A stretch of 64,000 nt of DNA, from contig CAMCPL010000005.1 of the NCBI GenBank assembly GCA_945876745.1, forward strand, positions 1 through 64,000, given 5' to 3'. Below are positions 28,201-34,792 of this stretch, piece after piece (positions within the stretch are counted from its first letter, which is position 1; the number at the start of each line of letters is the position of its first letter). The stretch comes from an uncultured Clostridia bacterium (GTDB taxonomy: Bacteria > Bacillota > Clostridia > Oscillospirales > Acutalibacteraceae). The translations under genes were made by a program, and so were the position numbers. The notes under the pieces are model-generated. The model worked only from the letters and a program-made list of their open reading frames with translations. It was not told the origin of the DNA and did not search any database.

Positions 28201-29470
28201 CGATATGATTTACACCTCAGCTTCCCGTGAAGCCTATGCACAGGCAATAGAAAATGCAAGAAGCACAATTACGGGTGTGTATACCCAAAGCGATGTTGAT
28301 GGCGTTCTGACTGATATTGAAACGGCTTCAAACCTTGTTAAACAGCTTTATCCTGTAAGATTTTCGTATCAGATTGACGGCGAAGAAACCCAGTACACAA
28401 CAAGTAACTGTGAGTACGGAGAAACATTTACACTTTCTTTGCCTGACAGCGTTGAGGGTACGGTTTATAAATGGGTAATGAGCAGCGCAACACAGGACGT
28501 TAAGGTTGATACTAATTCAAGAACTTTTGACATTGTTGCAAATCTTGAAAAGTCATATACCTGTTTTATCGTTAGCAACAAGGAAAGTGAATCGTCTTCC
28601 AATTCGGTTAAGCTCAGCATTTTGAGCAAGAGTAATCGTATAGGAGATATTGCATATGTTTCGAGAGGAACATATAGCGTATCAATTCAGGATACCGCTA
28701 TTTCTGTCGGCACCGTTTCGTTTGAAGCGCAAAAGCCTGCGTTTTATAACATAACAGGCTTCACTGTAAACGGAGATGAAATCTCTGACGGTGATACGAT
28801 TGAAATTACTGCCGATACCGTTATCACTCCGATTTACACTCCTATGAGTGTGCTGACTATTTCAAGAGCAGATATAAACTCTGATATCCTTATAAACGGT
28901 AAAGAATCTTATGAGGCAAAATGGGATGAGCGTATTACTCTTACCGGACAGAATACGACAGAAAATACCGCATGGTATTTTGACGGCGTGCTTGTAGGCT
29001 ACGGAACGGAATATTCATTCCATGCAACAAAGGCGTGCACAGTATCCTATGATAATTCAAATACTTCAAAGCAGGGAATTGCCCGTATCGATTATTTCAA
29101 TTACGGCGAATACAGAAAAAAAACAGCCGCCGTTGTCTGCGGTTACAGTATACCTGACGATTGCACAATTGTTAAAACGGGTGTTTTGATGAAAACCGAC
29201 AGAACTACGCCGTTTGATTCGACTTCAAATCCGTATATTGGCGCTACAACTCTTACCGAGGATTGGTGGACTGCGGCAGTTCAGGGTACGAACGGTAATT
29301 TTACGACCGAAAAGCAAATTTCAACCAATCAGTATATGATTTGCGTTTCACGAACTGCCGATACCTCGTTTATTATGGGCGCAGTTGCTTATATCGTATA
29401 TGAGGATTCACAGGGAGAAACACATACGGCTTTCTCTGAACAGAGCTTAATATCCTATAAAACTGCATAA
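22214..29470 (+). CDS. Giant secreted GH2 beta-galactosidase-like protein
   Basis: 2,418 residues. A signal peptide (about 1-33, ending ASA-AD) precedes GH2 sugar-binding, Ig-like and TIM-barrel domains (about 35-640). The acid/base is Glu463 in WSLGNE and the probable nucleophile is Glu549 in YGSETSS. A DUF4982-like segment (about 665), a Big/invasin-type beta domain (about 784-905), two Ig-like domains of the Big_4 type (about 927-1080), an F5/8-type carbohydrate-binding domain (about 1084-1240) and a LamG-like region (about 1335-1550) follow. Two helical FIVAR-like segments occur near 1781 and 1979. The last ~870 residues are otherwise unrecognised. No LPXTG, dockerin or SLH anchor is seen, so it is secreted or held by an unknown module. 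Substrate is likely a beta-galactoside glycan. The start has GGAGGG upstream. Confidence 0.93.
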   Translation: MRTKMIKKAISLFLAMVMAVCMIPSGAIIASAADTIVGPYETVNVGGFSTGRETNLNKDWRFYMTTADCSSVTYSDSSWENLNLPHDFSITQSFSKSGNEAESGYLPGGTGWYRKKLVIPASQAGKHFEINFDGVYMHTYLYVNGTKIGENHYGYNSFAFDITDNLVCDGQTENVIAVKVVHNLPSSRWYSGSGIYRDVTLVTTDKVHVEHNGTRVSTPNIESGNGTVKNVVSVKNDSASSATVQVRATVYDANNNQVAQATSSSQSISANNSANITVQPVVSSPLLWSTEAPNLYTIITEVISDGSTVDTYKDRFGFRYYTFTRATGFTLNGVKTKLNGVCMHHDQGALGSAAYVDAMRRQIIKLKDMGVNSIRATHNPYSKTFYELCDELGVMVIEEFFDGWKGPKNGNSNDFSSYFNAAMGSANSIGSTSSMSWSNFVVNEMVGRDFNRPSIIMWSLGNEIFEGYSNSADFTAEAANLRNWVTAADSTRKFTVGDNNIKNGTTCYVNVANVLGQSSQFVLGLNYTSASQNSSLYSTYSNWCLYGSETSSSTNSRGIYTSQANNSDVGGEHLTSYDTSAVGWGKTAHDSMWDILTNDFMAGEYIWTGFDYIGEPTPWNGVSTSDGQYDCTPNSSFFGIIDTAGLEKDPYYLYRAQWKAPTADDYTVHLCTSWDSDNMLSSSKVPVWLYTNAPKVEIYRDGTLVGTANRTVNTTSAGFKYYTYTTTPNNSSCTTSSGSGSTSLYSVFNISYSAGTLSTKAYDENGNLISESKLHGQYKVTTPGTASKLVMTRSITNDDVVADGSGLAYYEVDITDANGNLDTAATNDITFTVSGNATIAGVDSGDQATTDKFQQPSVWNNTQHTSASINAMSGKAVVIVKSNDNPGNVTVTASASGLTSASQTFTTVAPEETGGVEVADGEIASYTMVRDYTVKIGTVPSLNTDATVTIKGEASEKNAIISWDSISQDIYNTAGDYSIHGTLTYSNKELAVSANLHIVDQISVMRNVSVATAVGMPPSLPDVAAGIKSDGTTSGLFNVTWDSVNASSYAQVGIFVVNGTADYFGTRMPLTATVRVEQPTYTKNNVAPRASKLETSVSSDTPASLIDGEKPTGTTDETSKRWSNWDDRGPGKEPTITLEWDTAVSISEVNLYYYLSYGGISQAPASVRFMYSLNGQDYIEIGATAGTATEISTQYGEQTFVLDEAVSPVGFRIIPKQAENASCVAMSEIELFEYKYGDAVQKASADLTSIYVDGIEIGNINSEKVEYISDNFDAESTVTAVGADNVAVTVVPREMEDRAFIVTLSEDGQTSKLYTILSPDAEPEAVITHPYTFTFPTQIVPELTNATVTSTEGNTMKYCNWAPLSSHQDAFAMSNGAMSNSTAITGITGNNWSVSMEYNHTSYTSKGSLIGLGSGKTTSSKPYADLVYVSLNGSITIGATSDHSTYLYGSSVSDPFAASAGSRQTITLAYNNGTLTVTNKNASGVETSKAIDVSAYKADYESGAKYIFFGSNAQNYLGGTWTTAPNDLNSSDSARNMYFYSINSTVTTSGRDEEIYGDTNFSGFENVDSTIENLVNAGVYTGNATRAADSSYTSTGLVNGDSMSSVLWTYGVGGSSSHSAKGASEWWNAGVQFGDITFLYDGKTSMECPINMYHSSVRQSATQYYIAPTGCGTESSDYINLNHTWHGVADSAGYATAIDYSISTSGAQNTSYTGSLAIRASITNSTVTKYYSNSFVLKPDNLSFSDNMATITNTVWRFGNKYTNNVPSSATYTATATHTSTIRVLNYKPIVDAYASVKSFYEDNVYCKENIYTPSSLQAYYTALEKFFFNPNGSFNTSSTGGNGYADCQTKLNEAIANIDKALGNELVKRKVTITYNFANGTIKKKIYPAGTTIPTPNFGTGTVVENIADNSTQHREITYAWPNNMQRVALNNASYSETSTGSSIVDCSFAVADDSTNNNKHFECNKNCSNSYTVDMSAYNAALQKYEQIIATNNYDMIYTSASREAYAQAIENARSTITGVYTQSDVDGVLTDIETASNLVKQLYPVRFSYQIDGEETQYTTSNCEYGETFTLSLPDSVEGTVYKWVMSSATQDVKVDTNSRTFDIVANLEKSYTCFIVSNKESESSSNSVKLSILSKSNRIGDIAYVSRGTYSVSIQDTAISVGTVSFEAQKPAFYNITGFTVNGDEISDGDTIEITADTVITPIYTPMSVLTISRADINSDILINGKESYEAKWDERITLTGQNTTENTAWYFDGVLVGYGTEYSFHATKACTVSYDNSNTSKQGIARIDYFNYGEYRKKTAAVVCGYSIPDDCTIVKTGVLMKTDRTTPFDSTSNPYIGATTLTEDWWTAAVQGTNGNFTTEKQISTNQYMICVSRTADTSFIMGAVAYIVYEDSQGETHTAFSEQSLISYKTA

Positions 29471-29476
29471 TGATAA

Positions 29477-29507
29477 AATTCCTGCTCATAGTTGGGCAGG
29501 AATTTTT
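29477..29507 (+). terminator. Terminator after the giant GH2 gene
   Basis: AAATTCCTGC pairs with GCAGGAATTT and is followed by a T run. Confidence 0.85.
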
Positions 29508-29615
29508 TACACCTTGTTAATACTTTTCAAAAATTTTTTAATACTTTGTTTTTATCTTATTATTATTTGTCTGTTAAAATCATATTATAAGATAGAATAA
29601 TCAAAGGGTGATTTT

Positions 29616-30023
29616 ATGGTTGAGTACATCAGCGGTGTAAACGGAACGGGAAAAACGAGAACTCTTGCTCAGGCGGCGATAATTACAGCTCAAGACAGTA
29701 AAGGAAACGTAATTTTTGTCGATGATACAGATAAGCTCAAATATGAACTGCCGTCGAATATAAGACTGATTAATACCGAGGATTATATGATAAACAGCTC
29801 TATTTGTCTTTGCGGCTTTTTGCTCGGACTGTGCGCAAGCGACTTCGATTTAACAGATGTTTTCGTTGACTCAACGACCGATATTATTGAGGAAAGCAAG
29901 ACGAATGTCGACGATTTTATGGAAATAATAAGCAGAGTAAGCGAGGCTACCGGCGTAAATTTTCATTTCGCGGTAAACGATAAGCACGAGGATATATTGA
30001 TGTACCAGCGTGTTGAAGGCTGA
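29616..30023 (+). CDS. Small P-loop NTPase-like protein, unknown function
   Basis: A 135-residue protein with a Walker A motif GVNGTGKT at residues 7-14 and a possible Walker B, LTDVFVDST, near 79-87. It is much shorter than typical RecA-like or AAA ATPases and has no visible DNA-binding or membrane part, so only a core nucleotide-binding domain remains. I do not recognise a named family. GGGTGA precedes the ATG. It has its own terminator and no operon partner. Confidence 0.75.
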   Translation: MVEYISGVNGTGKTRTLAQAAIITAQDSKGNVIFVDDTDKLKYELPSNIRLINTEDYMINSSICLCGFLLGLCASDFDLTDVFVDSTTDIIEESKTNVDDFMEIISRVSEATGVNFHFAVNDKHEDILMYQRVEG

Positions 30024-30036
30024 CAGACAAACAATA

Positions 30037-30078
30037 AACCGACTTGAGCCGTAATGACTTCAAGTCGGTTTGTTTTTT
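30037..30078. terminator. Bidirectional terminator between P-loop and LCP genes
   Basis: A near-perfect 12-bp stem (AAACCGACTTGA / TCAAGTCGGTTT) with TGTTTTTT on the plus side serves two convergent genes. Confidence 0.8.
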
Positions 30079-31486
30079 AGTCAATCTGTGTATAGAAAAC
30101 CTCAAGCACTAATTCCATCATTGCATCTTCATCCGGAACGAACTGTGCGTTTATGATTTCCGGATTTGACGGCAACGGGTGGAGCGTTGTTTCACCTTTG
30201 AGACTGTAGCTTTCAAATCCTGTGATGTTTTTAGAAAGCATAAGCTGTGCAAGATAAGTCGCGTTGTTGAGCGTGATGTTTGTTTGGCTGTACTTTGTTG
30301 CTGTGTTGTAAAGGTCGGATACAACGTTGAAGTCGCTTTTTACTGCGCTTAAAACCTGGTTTGCAAACGCCTTTACATATTGCATTTGTCTTTCGCCTCT
30401 TTCGTAGGCGGCGGTTGCTCTGTCCATATCACGTGAACGAACATAAGCCTCTGCCATATCGCCCTTGAGAGTGACCTCCTTGCCCTTTGTTATTCCTGCA
30501 TTCGGAATATCATAAAGCGCGGTAAGCGTTACTCCGCCGACTGCGTCATTAATCGGCTTAATACCCTCTAAATTCAGCGCAAAGTATTTGTCGATAGGAA
30601 CGCCGTAGAGTATTCTGCTCATAGCCTTTGTAACGTTTTTACAGCTCTGCTCGCCGCCGTCACCGTATGAATACGACAGTGTGAGCTGAACGTTCTTTGT
30701 TGTAAGAAATACGCCGTTGTCCGAGTAAATATCAATGTCTACCATTGTATCACGGGGCAGGGAAATGACCTTCATTTCGCCTGTTTGCGTGTCGATAACT
30801 GCGAGCATATCAGCGTCGGCACATCCCAAATTAAGTGCGTCTCTGACATCGTAATATCTCTCGTCGATACCCATAAACGCAATGTTTATAAGGTTTGTAT
30901 TGTATTGATAATTGTGTCCGTTGTAGCTGATTGTTTCCTTGTAGTTATCGTCAACCTCGGCAACAGAGGTCAAATCGTTTTTACCTTGATTGAGCAAAAT
31001 GAAATATGCCGAGCCCGTACCGCCTGCCAAAAGCGCAAATATCAGCACTAACGATATGACAACCTTTGCCCATACAGGCATTTTCTTTTTCTTCTTTTTT
31101 GAAGAATGATGGGAATGCGAGTGACTGTTATGTGAGCCTGACGAATGTGATGAATGGTGATTCGATGAATTAGAGCCGGATGAGTGATGATGTGATGATG
31201 AATGATGCGACGAGTGATGTCCCGACGAGCCGTGGTGTGAATGGTGGTGTGAAGAACTGTGATGTGAAGAATGATGATGCTCTTGAGCGTTGACATCGGA
31301 TTTTTCATTCTCAACGGTAAAACTGCCGTTCTCGTTAAGGATAAAGCTAATTTCATCCTCGGCTGCCTGCGTCTGCTTCTCTATGCTTAAGGAGTCGCTT
31401 TTTTCCTTTTCATTTTCATTTTTCGTTCCGAACAAAATGTTCTCGCTGTCATTTGAATTTAAGCTTGGGTCAATTTGTTTTTTCAT
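30077..31486 (-). CDS. LytR-CpsA-Psr (LCP) family protein with His-rich cytosolic tail
   Basis: 469 residues. LCP enzymes attach teichoic acid or polysaccharide to peptidoglycan. One TM helix (about 138-160) makes it type II, with the LCP domain outside the cell. The LCP motifs FMGIDER, SLPRDTMVDI, KNVQLTLSYSYG and AYVRSRDMDRA...ERGERQMQ are present, with the Arg/Asp residues that bind the polyprenyl phosphate. Unusually, residues 70-127 hold 25 His, mostly spaced by Ser, followed by a Lys cluster (130-135), on the cytosolic side. The start overlaps the upstream sortase B gene by 17 bp, and GGAGT precedes it. Confidence 0.92.
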   Translation of the reverse strand: MKKQIDPSLNSNDSENILFGTKNENEKEKSDSLSIEKQTQAAEDEISFILNENGSFTVENEKSDVNAQEHHHSSHHSSSHHHSHHGSSGHHSSHHSSSHHHSSGSNSSNHHSSHSSGSHNSHSHSHHSSKKKKKKMPVWAKVVISLVLIFALLAGGTGSAYFILLNQGKNDLTSVAEVDDNYKETISYNGHNYQYNTNLINIAFMGIDERYYDVRDALNLGCADADMLAVIDTQTGEMKVISLPRDTMVDIDIYSDNGVFLTTKNVQLTLSYSYGDGGEQSCKNVTKAMSRILYGVPIDKYFALNLEGIKPINDAVGGVTLTALYDIPNAGITKGKEVTLKGDMAEAYVRSRDMDRATAAYERGERQMQYVKAFANQVLSAVKSDFNVVSDLYNTATKYSQTNITLNNATYLAQLMLSKNITGFESYSLKGETTLHPLPSNPEIINAQFVPDEDAMMELVLEVFYTQID

Positions 31487-32249
31487 TGCTTATTAATACT
31501 CCGCATACTAAATATCTGTTATTTTTTTGACCTGTAATACAGGTTGAAAGTACGACGATTTTGTCGTTGACCGTTATTTCCTTATCAAGATTTTCTCTGA
31601 CATTCTTGTTCGTAGAAGTCGGATTTTGAATCATTGCGATAAATTCTTCAAAGGTGTTGTTTGATTGGAAATTAAAGCTGTTGAGAATGTGTCTGTCGTC
31701 ATATTTGAAAGCGGAAACGATTTGATATGTCAGCTTTGAATTAGGAGTATAAATGTAAAAATACTCGTTTTCGTCAAATGTTTGAGCGTCCTCAAAATTG
31801 TGCAGGGTGGTAAAGAATGTATCACCGTAGCCGTTGTGACCGTAGATTACTGTTACTCTGTCGTTAAAGCTCGTTGTATTCAAGCTTTGAGTATAAACAG
31901 CGCCCGAAGCCGAATATTTCTTGTCGGTTGCGCTGTGCTTTAGGTAGAAGTCGTCCGATACCGTGCTTTGCAGAATAGGATAGTCAACCTTTGTTCCCGG
32001 AACGGTTATCCACGCGTAAATTTCGTCATTTGTTTCTTTTAATGAAGCAAAGTCAATCGGATTTTCAACCGTTGTCTCCTGCGTTGTTGTTATTTGCGTA
32101 ATTTTTGACGCTTCGTTTTCGGCGTTGATTCTGTCGTAAAAATACTTCACGGTCATAGCCGTGCCGACTGCAATGAGCACAATTGCAACGAGAAGTATAA
32201 TAACCTTGACGCCGTTTTTCTTTTTGTTGTTTTCGTTTGTTGTAGACAT
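31470..32249 (-). CDS. Class B sortase
   Basis: 259 residues with an N-terminal TM helix (about 14-34) and a sortase catalytic domain. Catalytic residues are visible: His in VIYGHNGYG, Cys in VLSTCITGQ and Arg in NRYLVCGV. The order and spacing, with a helix-rich insert before the Cys, fit class B, which anchors substrates to peptidoglycan at sorting motifs. It lies between a protein with a PxTG-type sorting signal and an LCP protein, so the sorting-signal protein is its likely substrate. Confidence 0.93.
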   Translation of the reverse strand: MSTTNENNKKKNGVKVIILLVAIVLIAVGTAMTVKYFYDRINAENEASKITQITTTQETTVENPIDFASLKETNDEIYAWITVPGTKVDYPILQSTVSDDFYLKHSATDKKYSASGAVYTQSLNTTSFNDRVTVIYGHNGYGDTFFTTLHNFEDAQTFDENEYFYIYTPNSKLTYQIVSAFKYDDRHILNSFNFQSNNTFEEFIAMIQNPTSTNKNVRENLDKEITVNDKIVVLSTCITGQKNNRYLVCGVLISNEKTN

Positions 32250-32274
32250 ACAGTTTTTTCCTTTTGCATAAAAT

Positions 32275-32304
32275 AAAGACCTATAACAGCAGTTACAGGT
32301 CTTT
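32275..32304 (-). terminator. Terminator after the sorting-signal protein gene
   Basis: On the minus strand AAAGACCTGTAAC pairs with GTTATAGGTCTTT (one mismatch), followed by ATTTT. It separates this gene from sortase B downstream. Confidence 0.7.
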
Positions 32305-32318
32305 TAGATTTTTATTAA

Positions 32319-32822
32319 TTAGTCTCTCTTCTTCAATGCTGCCAACATAGCAACGCCTGCGCCTGCAACTGCGATACCGCCGATAGCAACGCCTGTACTC
32401 GGAGATTTACCCGAAGTATCCTTGTCGCCTGTTGACGGAGTAGTCGGAGTAGTCGGAGTAGTCGGAGCATTAACCTTTGCGTTAGCAACGAAGCTCTTGT
32501 TTGCGCCTGAAGCGGTAAGCTGAATTGTGATTGTCTTTCCGTTTTCGCTTACAACAGTATAGTCGCCTGTTTCAAGACCGTTGAACTCCCAGCCTAAAAA
32601 TTCATAGTTACCGCCGTATGTGAATGTGTATTCCATCGGGTTTGCAGGAGAAACAACGAATGTTACATCGTTTGAGTTTTGACCGTTTACCTGACCTGAA
32701 ACAACGCCCGGATTAACCGGCTCCTCACTGCTTACGGTTGCAGCCATAACAGGCATAACCGAAAGAGCGCCCAATGAAAGCACCATCATAACTGACAGAA
32801 TAACTGAGATAAGCTTTTTCAT
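32319..32822 (-). CDS. Secreted protein with C-terminal sorting signal (SPSTG)
   Basis: 167 residues. A signal peptide (about 1-28, ending VMA-A) is followed by one beta domain of about 60 residues. The segment YEFLGWEFNG resembles divergent InlB B-repeats. A Thr/Pro linker (TTPTTPTTPS) leads to SPSTG at 140-144, a hydrophobic stretch and KKRD. That layout is a sortase sorting signal with a variant of LPXTG. Its neighbour is a class B sortase, the probable anchoring enzyme. The start is 32822 with GAGGTG upstream. Confidence 0.85.
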   Translation of the reverse strand: MKKLISVILSVMMVLSLGALSVMPVMAATVSSEEPVNPGVVSGQVNGQNSNDVTFVVSPANPMEYTFTYGGNYEFLGWEFNGLETGDYTVVSENGKTITIQLTASGANKSFVANAKVNAPTTPTTPTTPSTGDKDTSGKSPSTGVAIGGIAVAGAGVAMLAALKKRD

Positions 32823-32941
32823 AATATAACACCTCATAAATTATTATTTCATTATTATTCATTATAACTTAATGTGATTATAACACGCCTTTCTTATTTT
32901 GTAAAGGCTTTTTTTGATTTTTATACAAATTTGTACAAATT

Positions 32942-34792
32942 TTATGAAAGCTGTGCTTTTCCCGTACAAAGCTCGTAATATCTGCCGTGTTGTGACATCA
33001 GCGCGTCGTGGTCGCCTCGTTCGATAATTTCGCCGTTTTCCAAAACCATAATTGCGTTTGAATTTCTGACGGTAGAAAGTCTGTGTGCAATAACAAATAC
33101 CGTTCTTCCGACCATAAGCGAGTCCATACCCTTTTCGATATGAGCCTCTGTTCTTGTATCAATTGAGGAGGTTGCTTCGTCGAGAATCATAACCGGAGGG
33201 TCTGCAACGGCAGCTCTTGCAATCGCCAAAAGCTGACGCTGTCCCTGGCTGAGATTTGAACCGTCCGAGGTTAAAACCGTGTTGTAGCCGTCGGGAAGAT
33301 GCTTGATAAACGAGTGTGCCGATGCGAGCTTTGAAGCTTCGATACATTCCTCGTCGGTTGCGTCCGGTCTGCCGTAACGGATGTTATCCATTATAGTGCC
33401 CGTAAATAGGTGAGTGTCCTGCAAAACCATTGCCAGCGAACGCCTTAAATCCGCCTTTTTAATGCGCTTGATATCTATTCCGTCATATGTTATCGTGCCC
33501 TGCTGAATATCATAAAAGCGGTTGATAAGGTTCGTAATTGTTGTTTTTCCTGCACCCGTTGAGCCTACAAAAGCAATCTTCTGCGCCTGTTTTGCATAAA
33601 GATTTATATCGTGCAAAACGATTTTGTCATCGTTGTAGCCGAAGGTGACGTTGTCGAAAACAACCTCGCCTTTAACGGGTATTCTTTTGTCGCCGTCAAC
33701 CCAGCTCCAAACCTTGCCGTTTTCGGTATGAACCTCCTCAAGAGTAACGGTTCCGTCGTCAATTTCGCTTTCCATATCCATAACGTCGAATACTCTTTCT
33801 GCACCTGCAAGTGCCGAAAAGATATTGTTCATCTGGTTCATAATTTGATTTATCGGTTGAGTAAATTGCTTTGAGTAACTCAAAAAAGTAAAGAATGTAC
33901 CGATGCTCATACCTCTTGTCAAAACGAGAAAGCCGCCGATAAGCGTAACGCTTGCGTATGAAGCGTTGTTTATTCCCGTTGAGCACGGACCCATAATTCC
34001 GCTGTAGAAATTCGCATTCGTTGCGGTCTTGCGGAATTTTTCGTTAAGCTCGTCGAAATCCTGCTTTGCCTGTTGCTCGTGATTGAAAACCTTGACAACC
34101 TTCATACCCTCGATTGTTTCTTCAATGTTTCCGTTCATTTCGCCGAGTGCGGTTTGCTGAGCCTTGAAATATTTTCTTGTATGCTTCGCAATATTCAGGG
34201 AGTTTACAAGCATTATAACAAGAAATACGCTTGCAACAATAAACAGTCTCCATTCAAGTACAACCATCATTATGATGATTCCGACAAAGCTGAATACCGA
34301 GGAAACGAGTTGAACTATCGTTTGTTCGAGCATCATTTGAATATTGTCAACGTCATTTGTGAAACGGCTCATAATCTCGCCGTGCGTTTTACTGTCAAAA
34401 TATTTAAGAGGTAGGGTTTGCATATGGTTGAACAAATCCTTACGTATAATATTTGTCGTTTTGTAGGCAATTTTTACCATAATTTTTGCCTGCATAAAGC
34501 TGAACAGACTCGCACCGATGTAAAACGATGATACGATTACGAGGTTTTTGATAAGTATTTTATATCCCTCGCTTGCAAATGTACCTGCCATAATGGACGA
34601 CGCGACATCGTCAAGTATGGGCTTGAGCCAATACGAAGCCGCCATTTGGCACACCGTACCGCCTATTAACGAAAGGAATACAATAAGTAATAATGCCTTG
34701 CTTCTTCCTATGTATTCCAAAATTCGTGAAAATGTTTTCTTGACATTCTTCGGCTTTTCACCGGGCTGTCCCTTTGGTCCCATCGGAGGCAT
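32942..34792 (-). CDS. ABC exporter subunit, canonical ATPase half
   Basis: 616 residues. A proline-rich head (MPPMGPKGQPGEKPK) precedes a six-TM type IV exporter domain and an ATPase domain. Walker A is GSTGAGKTT, the signature LSQGQ, and Walker B MILDEATSS with the catalytic Glu intact. With the preceding half-transporter, whose catalytic residue is Asp, it forms a heterodimeric LmrCD/TM287-288-type multidrug or lipid exporter. The start codon overlaps the upstream stop as TAATG. A longer frame upstream to 34987 is inside the neighbour and is rejected. Confidence 0.93.
   Translation of the reverse strand: MPPMGPKGQPGEKPKNVKKTFSRILEYIGRSKALLLIVFLSLIGGTVCQMAASYWLKPILDDVASSIMAGTFASEGYKILIKNLVIVSSFYIGASLFSFMQAKIMVKIAYKTTNIIRKDLFNHMQTLPLKYFDSKTHGEIMSRFTNDVDNIQMMLEQTIVQLVSSVFSFVGIIIMMVVLEWRLFIVASVFLVIMLVNSLNIAKHTRKYFKAQQTALGEMNGNIEETIEGMKVVKVFNHEQQAKQDFDELNEKFRKTATNANFYSGIMGPCSTGINNASYASVTLIGGFLVLTRGMSIGTFFTFLSYSKQFTQPINQIMNQMNNIFSALAGAERVFDVMDMESEIDDGTVTLEEVHTENGKVWSWVDGDKRIPVKGEVVFDNVTFGYNDDKIVLHDINLYAKQAQKIAFVGSTGAGKTTITNLINRFYDIQQGTITYDGIDIKRIKKADLRRSLAMVLQDTHLFTGTIMDNIRYGRPDATDEECIEASKLASAHSFIKHLPDGYNTVLTSDGSNLSQGQRQLLAIARAAVADPPVMILDEATSSIDTRTEAHIEKGMDSLMVGRTVFVIAHRLSTVRNSNAIMVLENGEIIERGDHDALMSQHGRYYELCTGKAQLS

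Noticed and set aside
30785-31356. Frames overlapping the His/Ser-rich LCP region
   Set aside because: They arise from the repetitive CAT/CAC codons read in other frames, with no independent support.
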